Assembly: GCA_030538185.1 (NCBI GenBank)
Contig: JAUNUK010000006.1
Location: 36,312 to 100,311 of the forward strand
Length of the DNA: 64,000 nucleotides
Direction: 5' to 3'
Source of the DNA: Actinomycetaceae bacterium
GTDB lineage: Bacteria > Actinomycetota > Actinomycetes > Actinomycetales > Actinomycetaceae
Shown here: positions 15,544-24,598 of the stretch, in pieces
How positions within the stretch are numbered: the first letter of the stretch is position 1
Layout of the letters: the number at the start of each line of letters is the position of its first letter
The notes under the pieces: generated by a model
Told to the model about the DNA's origin: nothing
What the model saw: the letters and a program-made list of their open reading frames with translations, nothing else
Databases searched by the model: none
Position numbers and translations under genes: made by a program

Positions 15544-17571
15544 GTGCTTGTGGTACCTCAAGACATTGGGGAAGAAAAAGCTGTCCGGCTATTGATTATT
15601 GGCCCTGGCGAATACAACCCGGCCCAACTGTCGCATGAACTCGATCCCCTGTTGCCTGAAACCTCGACCCTGGCTGTACGCACCGTTGATGAGGCCCTGG
15701 CCAGGGCCGCAGCTTGGCGCACCATAGGCAACATCGTCGTGCCAGTCGTGATTATTTTGGATCCGCCTGGTGACGTCGACAATATGATCGACTCCTTGAC
15801 TGAAAACGTGTTGCTGAAAAGCTCGCGTTATCTTTTGTTGACGTCCCGTCTGGCACACGACGACATCGCCAGGTCCATTGACTACGGCGGTTTAGCGGCC
15901 GTCTTGTCTTTGCCGTGGACCCCTTCGATTGTCGCTGAGCACTGTCGCGCGGAAACAGCGCGCTGGTCTGAGGAACTGGACGTCGAAACAAGTGCGGCCT
16001 GGACGAAATGGACGCACTACCCCGGGAAACGTGGGGTCCAAGAATCCACATCATTCCTGCCCATGTTGTCCAAGGGGCAAGAGTGGGCGATTGAGAAAAT
16101 GGTTGAGCATACCGACAGGATCCTGGGGCCCCGCCCTCGGCTAACCTTGCCTGTGGGAACCAGATTGACCCGACAAGGTGTGCCCGTCGATGCCCTCTAC
16201 CTGGTGCTGGAGGGCGAAGTATCCCTGCGGCGCACCGAATACGGGACGAATGTATTGGCACACCGGGCTTCGTCGGGTCCAATAATTGGTTTGGTTTCGC
16301 TGTCGCACGAGGCCGAGGGCGCCCACTTCACATCTGTAGCCACAACCGAATGTCTGGCTATCCGGTTGTCTTTGGACCAGTTGGAGCGGATGGTCCAAGC
16401 AGATCAAGAGGTATCGGAACTCTTGACAGTTTTGGCGATAAAGGCGCTGACCTCAAGGTTAGTACGGGCAGAAGAACTGCACCTAGAAAAAGAGGACTTG
16501 TCTACGCGTCTTGAGGCTGAAACACAGCGCTTGGGCGCGGCGTTGAGGGAACTGGAGGCGACCCGTGCAGAACTGGTGGCTCAGGCCAGGTACGCAACCT
16601 TGGGCGAGTTAGCCGCGGGCATAGCTCACGAGTTGAACAATCCTGTCGGTGCCTTGCTTCGAGCGGCTGATTTTATTTCCAAGGACGCGACGACTTTATT
16701 GTCCAGTGATCGACGCCTGGAACTGGCCTTGGAAGCTGCGCGGGATGCGCGTGAGGTGCGCGCCCGATCGACATCCGAGGAACGCGCTATTGTGCGCACC
16801 TTGATGGAGGTTGTAAAGGAACGCGACGTTGCTCAACGCATGATGCGCGCAGGGGTGACCGAGGTGTCGACGGCCAAAACCCTGGTACGCAACCCTGACA
16901 GTTGGCGGCTGGTTGAGGCAGGTGCCTCTATGGGTACGGCAGTGAAAAATGTGGAAGTGGCAGCCCGGCGCATTCAAGAGTTGGTTGCGTCTTTGAGGTC
17001 TTATGCCAGGCCAGATACTGCTGCCGAGGTCGGTATCGACATTAATCAGATCATGGAAGACACCCTGCGTTTGATAACCCATAGGATGCGTGGCATCGAC
17101 GTGGAACGTTCCTATACCCAGTTGCCTGGTGTGACGTGTTTTCCTGGGAAACTGGGGCAGGTGTTTACTAATCTTTTGGTCAATGCCGCAGAATCCTTGG
17201 GAGGTTCCGGGGTTGTTCAAGTGGTGTCCGACGTGGTGGCAGAGGGTTTGAATGGCGCAGACTGTGTGAGAATGCGCGTGATAGACGACGGACCGGGCAT
17301 TGACCCGGGCATTTTGGACAAAGTCTTTGACATGCACTTTTCCACCAAACATGGGACGGTGCGCTTCGGCCTGGGGATGGGATTGGGGATGTCCAGACAG
17401 ATCATTGAAGACCACCGCGGATTGCTATTGGTGGATTCTCTGCCGGGCCGTACTGAATTCTCTGTCCTGCTACCCATCGAGGCCGAGACCATCTTTGATA
17501 TGGGGGATATGCCCGCCAACGGGGGCTTGCAAGAGTTTGGCGGTGCGGGCGGTGCTGACTGTGCTGACTGA
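15544..17571 (+). CDS. Sensor histidine kinase with cyclic-nucleotide-type domain
   Basis: 675 residues, soluble. Residues 1-135 resemble a degenerate receiver. Residues about 199-296 form a cNMP-binding fold (LPVGTRLTRQGVPVDALYLVLEGEVSLRR). A coiled coil (about 308-345) leads to the phosphoacceptor His362 in GELAAGIAHELNNP. The C-terminus is an ATPase domain with QVFTNLLVNAAESL (N box) and DDGPGIDPGILDKVF...GLGMGLGMS (G boxes). The iterated core at 16313 encodes EAEG in the cNMP domain. The start is GTG 15544, or GTG 15550. It lies 46 bases after the transporter; the receiver protein follows. The signal is unknown. Confidence 0.87.
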   Translation: MLVVPQDIGEEKAVRLLIIGPGEYNPAQLSHELDPLLPETSTLAVRTVDEALARAAAWRTIGNIVVPVVIILDPPGDVDNMIDSLTENVLLKSSRYLLLTSRLAHDDIARSIDYGGLAAVLSLPWTPSIVAEHCRAETARWSEELDVETSAAWTKWTHYPGKRGVQESTSFLPMLSKGQEWAIEKMVEHTDRILGPRPRLTLPVGTRLTRQGVPVDALYLVLEGEVSLRRTEYGTNVLAHRASSGPIIGLVSLSHEAEGAHFTSVATTECLAIRLSLDQLERMVQADQEVSELLTVLAIKALTSRLVRAEELHLEKEDLSTRLEAETQRLGAALRELEATRAELVAQARYATLGELAAGIAHELNNPVGALLRAADFISKDATTLLSSDRRLELALEAARDAREVRARSTSEERAIVRTLMEVVKERDVAQRMMRAGVTEVSTAKTLVRNPDSWRLVEAGASMGTAVKNVEVAARRIQELVASLRSYARPDTAAEVGIDINQIMEDTLRLITHRMRGIDVERSYTQLPGVTCFPGKLGQVFTNLLVNAAESLGGSGVVQVVSDVVAEGLNGADCVRMRVIDDGPGIDPGILDKVFDMHFSTKHGTVRFGLGMGLGMSRQIIEDHRGLLLVDSLPGRTEFSVLLPIEAETIFDMGDMPANGGLQEFGGAGGADCAD

Positions 17572-17649
17572 TAGTGCTGGCAGTGCGTAAAGGATGATGT
17601 CGATGCAAGAACCACGTAAAGTTGAGATAGACCAGGAAGGAAGACAGCG

Positions 17650-18132
17650 ATGAAGCTCACGATTATTTCCTTAGAGGACGAACCAGAGGTGCGCGATGCC
17701 GTGGTGCGCGACCTGGCCGTTTTTGAACCGACGGTGCGCGTCGAACCGGCAGAGAATGTTGATGACGTCTGGGAAGTCATCAAAGAGATTGACGAGGACG
17801 GTGACGTCGTGGCCGTGGTCTTGGCAGATCACCGCATGCCAGGTACCACCGGCGTGGATTTCCTGGTCGCCATGGGTGAAGATGAGCGCACAGCTATGGC
17901 TTCAAAGATCTTGTTGACAGGTCAGGCAGACCAGGCTGACACCATTAAGGCCGTCAACCAGGCAGGTTTGGACCACTACATTGCGAAGCCTTGGAAGCCT
18001 GAGGAACTGCAGGCGATTGTGCGTGAAGAACTGACTGCTTTCGTGATGGCGACTGAGATTGACCCCCTGCCGCATTTGGACGCCTTGAACGCCGCCGAGG
18101 TAATGGAAGACTACAAGGGACGCGTTTTCTAG
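17650..18132 (+). CDS. Single-domain response regulator
   Basis: 160 residues with one receiver domain: acidic pair EDE near residues 9-11, phosphoacceptor Asp60 in VLADHRMPG, Thr in LLTGQAD, and Lys in YIAKPWKPEEL. Residues 125-160 are a short tail without a DNA-binding domain. It probably acts by protein contact, perhaps on the kinase or transporter upstream. ATG 17650 follows GGAAGGAAGACAGCG. The DHRMPG-type receiver is often paired with cNMP/His-kinase proteins like its neighbour. Confidence 0.88.
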   Translation: MKLTIISLEDEPEVRDAVVRDLAVFEPTVRVEPAENVDDVWEVIKEIDEDGDVVAVVLADHRMPGTTGVDFLVAMGEDERTAMASKILLTGQADQADTIKAVNQAGLDHYIAKPWKPEELQAIVREELTAFVMATEIDPLPHLDALNAAEVMEDYKGRVF

Positions 18133-18146
18133 GTTTCGTAGCGCAT

Positions 18147-18159
18147 CGCCCTCGGAAAT
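18147..18159 (-). repeat. Iterated 13-mer, intergenic copy (exact)
   Basis: Exact ATTTCCGAGGGCG on the minus strand, 15 bases after the response-regulator stop. Confidence 0.85.
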
Positions 18160-18287
18160 ACAAGCCCCAAAAGGGTTAAAAAGACGGGAAAACTTTACCC
18201 AGATGGGTCTGCCTGTAGTGCCGAAAACTCCGTAGCGTCTAGCCTAAAGGGTACCCATGCCCTCCAAGAATAGACATAGGAGTCGCA

Positions 18288-18953
18288 ATGGAAAGCACAA
18301 GACTGCGCCGCGTGGTGGCGTTGGGGGCGGCCGTCTTGGTCGCCGTCGCAATGAGCGCCGGGTGTTCCGGCGACAAAGACAAGGGCGGCGACACAGGTGG
18401 CGGGGACGCGGGGCAAACCGAGGCGACCAAAACCGAGGAAGCAAAGGTGCCGCCCTATACCACCGGGGCATTTGGTGAACTGAGTGAAAGTGACGACGTC
18501 GTTTGGCCAGAGAACAAAGACTACGTCCCTATTGACGACGCCGAGGGCGCTACAGAAAAGTGGAGAACAGCCGGGGAAGATGCACTAAACAATGAGAACG
18601 CTGCTGGGTTATATAAGGACAGAGACAATCTGTTCATGACCTCAGACGGTGAACTTACTCCGATGAACTCCTCTATCACCTTCGTCAAACCTGAGATGAA
18701 AGCGGGGGGCACATTCACCCTCAACGTGGGCTGTTTTGCCGCAAAAGGCGGGGTGCCTTTGTTGGTCACCTACCAACAGCGTGGGGTTGAGAAATACATG
18801 ACAGCCGAGTTGGCCTGCGGCGATAACAAACTGGCAGAGGGGACCATCGTCTTCGAAATGCCAGCAAATGAGGGCGTGGTCATCGACTTCAAGGCACCGG
18901 CAAGTGAGGGGTATTCACTTTATGGCCTACACCTAGACGGTGCCAGCGAGTAG
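18288..18953 (+). CDS. Putative lipoprotein, paralogue 1
   Basis: A 221-residue exported protein. A Lys/Arg-rich start and hydrophobic core end in lipobox SAGC (Cys26), giving an acylated N-terminus. A charged Gly/Asp linker precedes a globular domain of unknown function that includes two well-spaced cysteines (NVGCFAAKGG, AELACGDN). The next gene is a paralogue. Their first 120 bases are about 90% identical, including 5' UTR, while the remainder has diverged strongly. The iterated core at 18541 encodes DAEG. Confidence 0.75.
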   Translation: MESTRLRRVVALGAAVLVAVAMSAGCSGDKDKGGDTGGGDAGQTEATKTEEAKVPPYTTGAFGELSESDDVVWPENKDYVPIDDAEGATEKWRTAGEDALNNENAAGLYKDRDNLFMTSDGELTPMNSSITFVKPEMKAGGTFTLNVGCFAAKGGVPLLVTYQQRGVEKYMTAELACGDNKLAEGTIVFEMPANEGVVIDFKAPASEGYSLYGLHLDGASE

Positions 18954-19025
18954 CGCGGGGGCTGTTGGGCTGTTGGGCCCTTGGGTGTGCAGGACGATTC
19001 GAAAACTTTAGACATAGGAGTTGCA

Positions 19026-19709
19026 ATGAAAAGCACGAGACTGCGCCGCGTGGTGGCGTTGGGGGCGACCTTGCTGGTCGCCGTTGGAATGAGTGCCGGG
19101 TGTTCCGGCGACAAAGACAAGGGCGGCGACGCAGGTGATGCGGATGCGGGCACGGACGTCGTCGAGACCGAAACTGCCACACCAGAGGCAACCAAGCCCC
19201 TAGAACCCCTGATGGACCCTTATGCGGATGGTGGCTTTGAGGAGGTAAGCATCGTCGAGGCAGATTTTGGCATAGGTTCAGACAATCCTTACGCAGAGGT
19301 GCCTCTTGAGGGAGCCGAGGCCAAGGCCGAAGAGTGGCAAGCCAAGGCCAAGGAAGTCCTAAACGCCAACTCAGACAAGTACAATTTTTCCGACGCGCTG
19401 TTTTCGGCTAACGAGGGCGTGATAACCACGTCCACCGCTTCATCGACTTTCAGCGCCTCTGACGTGATGGCCGGCGGGAAAATGGTGCTCAATTACGGGT
19501 GCGATGCCTTAGAACCCGGTGTTGTCACCATCGTTGCAGTCAAGTTTGACGAAGGTAAATGGGCAAAGGCGAAGTTCAACTGTGGGAATGGTGAACTGGC
19601 CGAAGGCTCCATCTACTTCGAGATCAGGCCCGACACGGGGGTCCAAACCCAAGACACCATGCTGCCCAAAGAAGGCTACAGGGTGATAGGCCTACGGACC
19701 GCCAAGTAA
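19026..19709 (+). CDS. Putative lipoprotein, paralogue 2
   Basis: A 227-residue partner of the preceding lipoprotein with an almost identical signal peptide and lipobox SAGC. The mature domain keeps the same layout (NYGCDALEPG, FNCGNGELAEGSIYFE). ATG 19026 is used because the homology with paralogue 1, including its ribosome site AGGAG, begins there. The two probably arose by tandem duplication, with the 5' end kept alike by recent conversion or constraint. Ligand and role unknown. Confidence 0.75.
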   Translation: MKSTRLRRVVALGATLLVAVGMSAGCSGDKDKGGDAGDADAGTDVVETETATPEATKPLEPLMDPYADGGFEEVSIVEADFGIGSDNPYAEVPLEGAEAKAEEWQAKAKEVLNANSDKYNFSDALFSANEGVITTSTASSTFSASDVMAGGKMVLNYGCDALEPGVVTIVAVKFDEGKWAKAKFNCGNGELAEGSIYFEIRPDTGVQTQDTMLPKEGYRVIGLRTAK

Positions 19710-19727
19710 CGCGGTTTCGTCAGGAAA

Positions 19728-19801
19728 ATTGCCGAGGGCGGGCCTGTTGCGACTGCGGTCTTTAGAATGGACCGCGTTCTTTAGGACCCGCCCTCGGCAA
19801 T
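19728..19801. terminator. Bidirectional stem built from inverted copies of the iterated 13-mer
   Basis: ATTGCCGAGGGCGGG (19728-19742) and CCCGCCCTCGGCAAT (19787-19801) form a perfect 15-bp stem. Within the loop GCGGTC (19755-19760) can pair with GACCGC. It lies between convergent genes, where a two-way terminator is expected. Both arms are exact copies of the 13-mer. In Neisseria, inverted uptake sequences are used as terminators in the same way. Confidence 0.75.
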
Positions 19802-19839
19802 AGTCTGTGGCAAAGCGGGGTTTGTGCCCCAGGCTCTGC

Positions 19840-20679
19840 CTACACGATTTCTAGGGTGTATTTCAGGGTGTGGGTGTCGCCCGGGCGCAGGGTGATGGAG
19901 TTGTCGAAGGCGTTTGCAGCCTCGATGCAGACCATGGTGGTCCATTCATCGTCGCCGTAATCTTTCATGGCGGCTGCTTTGTCGATCCAGGGGTTCCACA
20001 CGACCGTGTTGGCTGAACCGGATTTAGTGACGCGAAGCGTGCGCTTGAGGACGGGATCCAAGAGGGTAACGGGTGCTTCGGAACTGTAGACGCGGTCGGT
20101 TTCACCTGCGAAGGTAATCGGGCCTTGCTGTGTTCCTGTGGGGGCTGGGGCGTTGGCGGCCTTGTCCAGATAGGTGGCGCCTTCGAGCCCTGCGATTTGA
20201 ATCTGGCGAATATCGCCAACGGAAATGTAAGTATGCAGGGCTTCTTCAAAGGTGAAGGGCTGGGTGTCGCGGTTGGCGACCGTAAGGGCCATCTCTAGCT
20301 TGTTGCTGAAAGCTGCGCGGAAGTTGGCGACGAAGTTATAGGGGAAGGATTCGGGTCTGCCCAGGTCGTCACCGGTTAGTCGTAGATGAAAATTTGCGGA
20401 ATCCCCATCCTGGCTTTGAGAGATCAGTTCCCAGTTATGTAGGCGTGCCAGGCCATGCAAGGGGCTTTTGTCTTTATTGCGCCCCGGACCAAACCACGGA
20501 AGACAGATAGGTACACCGCCGCGAATCGCGGTGCCTTCCTTGAAGACACTTTGGGATGACATCCAAAGGACTGGATCTTGGCCGGTGGGAGCCCATTCAG
20601 TGACGTGAGCGCCATAGGTGTAGAAAGCGCCAGTAGCGGTCGGGCATGTGAAACGCACGGGTGGGGGCAATAAGGTCAT
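19840..20679 (-). CDS. D-hexose-6-phosphate mutarotase (aldose 1-epimerase family)
   Basis: 279 residues of the galactose-mutarotase-like fold, YeaD subgroup. GTAIRGGVPICLPWFGPG and SPLHGLARLHNWEL carry the Arg and His of the active site, and FEEALHTYISVGDIRQI is also conserved. It should interconvert alpha and beta anomers of glucose-6-phosphate. The frame runs 34 codons further upstream, but MTLLPPPVRFTCPTATGAF matches the family start, so ATG 20679 is chosen. It stands alone and converges on the lipoproteins. Confidence 0.85.
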   Translation of the reverse strand: MTLLPPPVRFTCPTATGAFYTYGAHVTEWAPTGQDPVLWMSSQSVFKEGTAIRGGVPICLPWFGPGRNKDKSPLHGLARLHNWELISQSQDGDSANFHLRLTGDDLGRPESFPYNFVANFRAAFSNKLEMALTVANRDTQPFTFEEALHTYISVGDIRQIQIAGLEGATYLDKAANAPAPTGTQQGPITFAGETDRVYSSEAPVTLLDPVLKRTLRVTKSGSANTVVWNPWIDKAAAMKDYGDDEWTTMVCIEAANAFDNSITLRPGDTHTLKYTLEIV

Positions 20680-20733
20680 GGGACTAGGGTAGTGCGCTTC
20701 CTTTGCTTGTGCATTAAAGCAGGTGGCGGGCGG

Positions 20734-20815
20734 TGTCAGTAGTGACAAGGGTGTGAGTGCGGTGGCGCCAACACCTCGCACTTGGGGTCAACGGACTGTG
20801 AATGACAAAAGTCAT
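20734..20815. promoter_or_regulatory. Two inverted repeats upstream of the ABC/two-component operon
   Basis: TGTCAGTAGTGACA (20734-20747) and ATGACAAAAGTCAT (20802-20815) are perfect inverted repeats with 5-bp arms around a 4-bp centre. The second lies 59 bases before the ATPase start. LuxR-type regulators such as DesR bind inverted repeats of this size, so the operon's own regulator is the natural candidate. Confidence 0.4.
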
Positions 20816-20873
20816 GGGGGATTTGTGGTTGGGCACATGGGGGTGGCCCAGAAACCGGACGCAGGATTGAGTC

Positions 20874-21887
20874 ATGGACACAACAGCAACATTGGACGTG
20901 ACACAAACTGCGACACCGCCCTCGGGAATCTTTGAAAGCAAGCTGGCTATCAGGCTACAGGGGGTGACCAAGCATTTCGGCTCTGTCAAGGCAGTCGCTG
21001 GGATTAGCTTAGAGATTCCTCAAGGCCAGATTGTGGCCCTTCTGGGTGCCAACGGCGCGGGAAAAACGACGACGCTGGACATGATTGAGGGTCTCACTCA
21101 GCCCGACAGCGGCAGCGTCCAAATCCTAGACGGAACACCACAACAGGCCATCAATGCAGGTCACCTGGGTGTCATCATGCAAAGCGGGGGCCTGCCAGGA
21201 GACAAGCGTGTCGGTCAGATGCTGCGCCTGGTCGCCTCGACGTACCCACAGGTCAAAGACGTTGAGAAGGTCATGTCGATGACCGACATTCAGGACCTGG
21301 TGCGCAGGCGCATCAGCAAATGCTCTGGTGGCGAACAACAACGCGTGCGCCTGGCCTTGGCGATGCTGCCCGACACGCGCGTCTTGATCATGGATGAACC
21401 GACCGCCGGCATGGACCCCTCGGCGCGCAGACGCTTTTGGGAGCTTATGCGCCGCCAGGCACGCGAGGGCGTCACCATCATTTTCGCCACGCATTACCTG
21501 GCCGAGGCCGAAGACTTCGCCCAGCGCATCATTGTCATGAACCGCGGTCGCATTGTCGCCGACGGCACCCCCGCCGAGGTCCGCGAACATGTTTCGCGAC
21601 AGCGTTTTACCGCGGTTATCCCTTCCATTTCCGAGGGCGGTGCGGTTGAGATCCTGGACGTAAAAGGCAAGGTTGCGGCACTGGCTGCAGACCACGAATG
21701 GGATGTGAGTTGGGAGGGGGACAGGCTGCGTGTCAGCGGGGCCAACCTGTCTGCCTTGGGTGCATACGTTTTAGCGCTTCCTGGGGTACACGGCGCAGAG
21801 CTCACTAATGCATCCCTGGAAGAGGCATTTAGCGAGCTCGCTGATGCAGGCGAAACAGGCGAAACAACAATCGAAAGCGAGAAATAA
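20874..21887 (+). CDS. ABC-2 type exporter ATP-binding protein
   Basis: 337 residues: Walker A LGANGAGKTTT, signature KCSGGEQQRVRLA, Walker B VLIMDEPTAGMD, and switch His in FATHYLAEAE. A C-terminal extension (about 240-337) is typical of DrrA/CcmA-like drug or lipid exporters. The N-terminal leader holds one iterated-core copy (20917-20925, PPSG). The C-terminal domain holds an exact 13-mer (21627-21639) read as SISEGG. It is the first gene of a four-gene operon with permease, kinase and regulator. Confidence 0.9.
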   Translation: MDTTATLDVTQTATPPSGIFESKLAIRLQGVTKHFGSVKAVAGISLEIPQGQIVALLGANGAGKTTTLDMIEGLTQPDSGSVQILDGTPQQAINAGHLGVIMQSGGLPGDKRVGQMLRLVASTYPQVKDVEKVMSMTDIQDLVRRRISKCSGGEQQRVRLALAMLPDTRVLIMDEPTAGMDPSARRRFWELMRRQAREGVTIIFATHYLAEAEDFAQRIIVMNRGRIVADGTPAEVREHVSRQRFTAVIPSISEGGAVEILDVKGKVAALAADHEWDVSWEGDRLRVSGANLSALGAYVLALPGVHGAELTNASLEEAFSELADAGETGETTIESEK

Positions 21888-21888
21888 G

Positions 21889-22653
21889 ATGAGCACCAAA
21901 ACAACGACTGTACGGATGCCTCTGTGGCGTTTCGCCTGGGATGCATTTTATTCGCTGGTGTCTCAACCAGTGGTGTTGATGTTCTCACTGGGGTTGCCTT
22001 TAATCATGTTCACCATGTTTGGAGTGAACCGGGAGTACTCGGATTTGCCACTGGCACACGGTAACATTGCAGGTCAATTGCTGGTTACTTTCACAGCCTA
22101 TGGGATTGTCATCGGGGTGTCTTCTGCGTCGTTGAATATCGCACGTGAACGTCAAGAGGGGTGGCTGCGCCACATTGCGCTTACTCCTATGGGATTGACA
22201 CGATACCTTGTGGCAAAGACCATCGGAATCTTCGCTTTCGGCCTGGTCATCATGGGGGTGAGCTACTCCCTAGGTGCCCTAATGGGAGCAACAATGGAGG
22301 CGGGAGCTTGGCTGGGATCTGCCGTGGCTTCTTCCGCAACAGTCGTCTTAGCGGTGGTCATGGGCCTTGCTGTGGGTGCCCTGTTAGAAACGGATGCGGC
22401 TAACGGCGTCCTGGGGGGCGGCACAGCCATCCTTGCCTTCTCCTCTGGGATGTTTATCCCCTTGGATCAGATGGGTGACTTCTTCCGTGGGCTGGCACCG
22501 TACATGCCCATGTATGGGGCATATAGGGTACCCATAGTTTTCGTCACTGGTGTAGAGAAGCTGGAAACTGCGGATGTGGCGAACCTATTGGCGTGGATAG
22601 CAATTTTCGCAACTATTGTTTTGCTGGCTGCCAGGCGCCAAACATCTCGGTAG
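21889..22653 (+). CDS. ABC-2 type exporter permease
   Basis: About 254 residues with six predicted membrane helices (first at about 25-45, last at about 230-248) and the ABC-2 hallmark near ANGVLGGGTAILAFSSGMFIPLDQMGDFFR. ATG 21889 immediately follows the ATPase stop (TAAG ATG). With the ATPase it would form an exporter, and its pairing with a DesK/DesR-like system resembles self-regulated antibiotic- or lipid-stress exporters. Substrate unknown. Confidence 0.85.
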   Translation: MSTKTTTVRMPLWRFAWDAFYSLVSQPVVLMFSLGLPLIMFTMFGVNREYSDLPLAHGNIAGQLLVTFTAYGIVIGVSSASLNIARERQEGWLRHIALTPMGLTRYLVAKTIGIFAFGLVIMGVSYSLGALMGATMEAGAWLGSAVASSATVVLAVVMGLAVGALLETDAANGVLGGGTAILAFSSGMFIPLDQMGDFFRGLAPYMPMYGAYRVPIVFVTGVEKLETADVANLLAWIAIFATIVLLAARRQTSR

Positions 22654-22704
22654 ATTTCATCCTCAAGGAAACCACTAGAGTAAAACTCAGTCGAGAGGAA
22701 TGGT

Positions 22705-23970
22705 ATGGCATTGTCGTCATTGACAAAGTACACGCCTGGAAGAAAACACCACGGTGGGGGCGACTCGTGGGCCGAGGCCCACCCGCGCGCAGCAGCAGTC
22801 CTCTCCACCACGCCGTACCTGCTTTTCCTGCTAATGCCGTTGGTCGGGGTCATTCTCGCGGATATGCCGACCGGCAAACGCCTTACCATCATCGCTGCCT
22901 TGGTAGCCTTGGGCGCAGCCTTTCTGGGAACCTCGGCCGCCTGCCCATCCGCCCCGCCCTTCACTCGGATTCACTGGCCTATAGCGCTTGGCTTAGTGGT
23001 CCAAGTGGCGCTTGTAATCTGGCTGAACACCCTGTTCACAGTGGGATCACCCTACTTGTTGACCTTCCCGGCGGCCAGCGTTGGCATTTTGCTTCCGGCC
23101 CCAATTGTCTGGCCGGTGACCTTCGCCCTGATGACCATCGCCATGATCCAATCTCTGTTAGGCGGTTGGGTATTCAACTATCTGGCGGTTGCGGTCATCG
23201 GCATGTCTGTGATGCTGACCTATTCAGACCACAAAGCCATCCTCAAACGCCGCGAAAAAGACCTCGAACTGGTGGCCTCCGCGCAACTTTCGATAGAGCG
23301 CGAACGCCTGCGCATCTCGGCTGACCTGCACGATATCCTGGGCCAAACACTGACCGCCATCGCCACCCGCACCGAGTTCATCGACAAGGTTTTGTCTCGC
23401 TCCGGTTTTATTTCCGAGGGAGGCCCAGACGATCTTCTGGCACTTACGCAAACTCAGGCACACGAGGCTCACGTCTTGGCGCGGCAAGCTTTGGCTGATG
23501 TGCGTGCGGTTGTTGTGGGCACGAAGCAGGTCACCATGGCTTCAGAGTTGGATGCGGCCGCGCAATTATTGGAGGTGGCCGGCGTGAATGCACATATTGA
23601 AGCAGACCCGCATGCCTGGGAGGCGAACCCTTCTGGGCCTGTTGCACGTTTTGGGCCCTACGTGCTGCGTGAGGGCGTGGCTAATATTGTCCACCACGCC
23701 AAGGCCACGAACTGTTGGGTGATCGTCACTGCCCATAGCGTGATGGTCTGCGACGATGGTGTGGGTGCACAGCCAGAATCGCAGCCCACGACACAGCCCA
23801 GGCAGGGCGAAGAGGTGAGGCAAGGAAGCGGAATCGAGGGTCTGCGTATGCGCGTCGGTGCAGGTGCGCAGTTGTATGCCGGTGCCCCAACTCAGTTTGT
23901 GGGTGACCTGCCGAAAGGCACCCGCTGGGTTCTGGCTATGACTGATGTGCAGGAGGACACTCGTGATTAA
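22705..23970 (+). CDS. DesK-like sensor histidine kinase
   Basis: 421 residues. Five or six membrane helices (about 33-175) are followed by a HisKA_3 dimerisation domain with phosphoacceptor His209 in RISADLHDILGQTLTAIATR. The ATP-binding region is short (REGVANIVHHAKA; VCDDGVG; GIEGLRMRVG). The helical hairpin loop carries an ISEGG insert from a near copy of the iterated motif (23411-23427). Kinases of this type sense membrane state or exporter activity. It overlaps the regulator gene by eight bases. Confidence 0.88.
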   Translation: MALSSLTKYTPGRKHHGGGDSWAEAHPRAAAVLSTTPYLLFLLMPLVGVILADMPTGKRLTIIAALVALGAAFLGTSAACPSAPPFTRIHWPIALGLVVQVALVIWLNTLFTVGSPYLLTFPAASVGILLPAPIVWPVTFALMTIAMIQSLLGGWVFNYLAVAVIGMSVMLTYSDHKAILKRREKDLELVASAQLSIERERLRISADLHDILGQTLTAIATRTEFIDKVLSRSGFISEGGPDDLLALTQTQAHEAHVLARQALADVRAVVVGTKQVTMASELDAAAQLLEVAGVNAHIEADPHAWEANPSGPVARFGPYVLREGVANIVHHAKATNCWVIVTAHSVMVCDDGVGAQPESQPTTQPRQGEEVRQGSGIEGLRMRVGAGAQLYAGAPTQFVGDLPKGTRWVLAMTDVQEDTRD

Positions 23971-24583
23971 CGTTGTCGTGGTTGACGATCAGGCCATGGT
24001 TCGCGCAGGCCTCGTTGCATTGCTGTCCTTAGAAGACGACCTTGATGTCGTAGGCCAGGCGGCATCAGGCCAAGAACTGCTTAACTTGGTTGACCACCTG
24101 GGCGCGCGCGGCATCGACATCAACGTCGTATTGATGGACATTGAAATGCCCGGCATGGACGGATTGGCTGCCACCGAGGCCCTGACCGCTGCTCATCCAG
24201 GAATAAAAGTCCTGATAGTGACGACTTTTGGGCGTCCCGGCTATTTCAAGAAGGCCGTCCAGGCAGGCGCCAAAGGCTTCATGGTCAAGGACACCCCCGC
24301 CGCACAGTTGGCCGCAGCTCTCAGAACAATTGCCGAGGGTGCACCCGCATTCGACCCGGATCTCGCGGTGGAATCCCTGGCGCTGGGTGACTCGCCCTTG
24401 ACGGCACGCCAAACCGAAGTTTTGCGTGCCTTAGCTAAAGGAGGCGACATCAGCGAGATTGCCCGCGAAATACACCTGTCAGAAGGAACCGTGCGCAATC
24501 ACATCAGCGCAATACTGGCTAAAACTGGTGCGAAAAACCGCACTGACGCCCTGAGAACAGCCACCAACAACGGCTGGCTGTAA
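23963..24583 (+). CDS. NarL/LuxR-family response regulator
   Basis: About 206 residues. The receiver domain has phosphoacceptor Asp59 in VLMDIEMPGMDG and Lys in GFMVKDTPA. The C-terminal LuxR helix-turn-helix is LTARQTEVLRALAKGGDISEIAREIHLSEGTVRNHISAILAKTGAKNR. GTG 23963 is preferred because AGGAGG lies seven bases upstream. It is the cognate regulator of the preceding kinase and probably binds the inverted repeats before the operon. Confidence 0.9.
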   Translation: MINVVVVDDQAMVRAGLVALLSLEDDLDVVGQAASGQELLNLVDHLGARGIDINVVLMDIEMPGMDGLAATEALTAAHPGIKVLIVTTFGRPGYFKKAVQAGAKGFMVKDTPAAQLAAALRTIAEGAPAFDPDLAVESLALGDSPLTARQTEVLRALAKGGDISEIAREIHLSEGTVRNHISAILAKTGAKNRTDALRTATNNGWL

Positions 24584-24598
24584 GGGATGCGTTTTACT

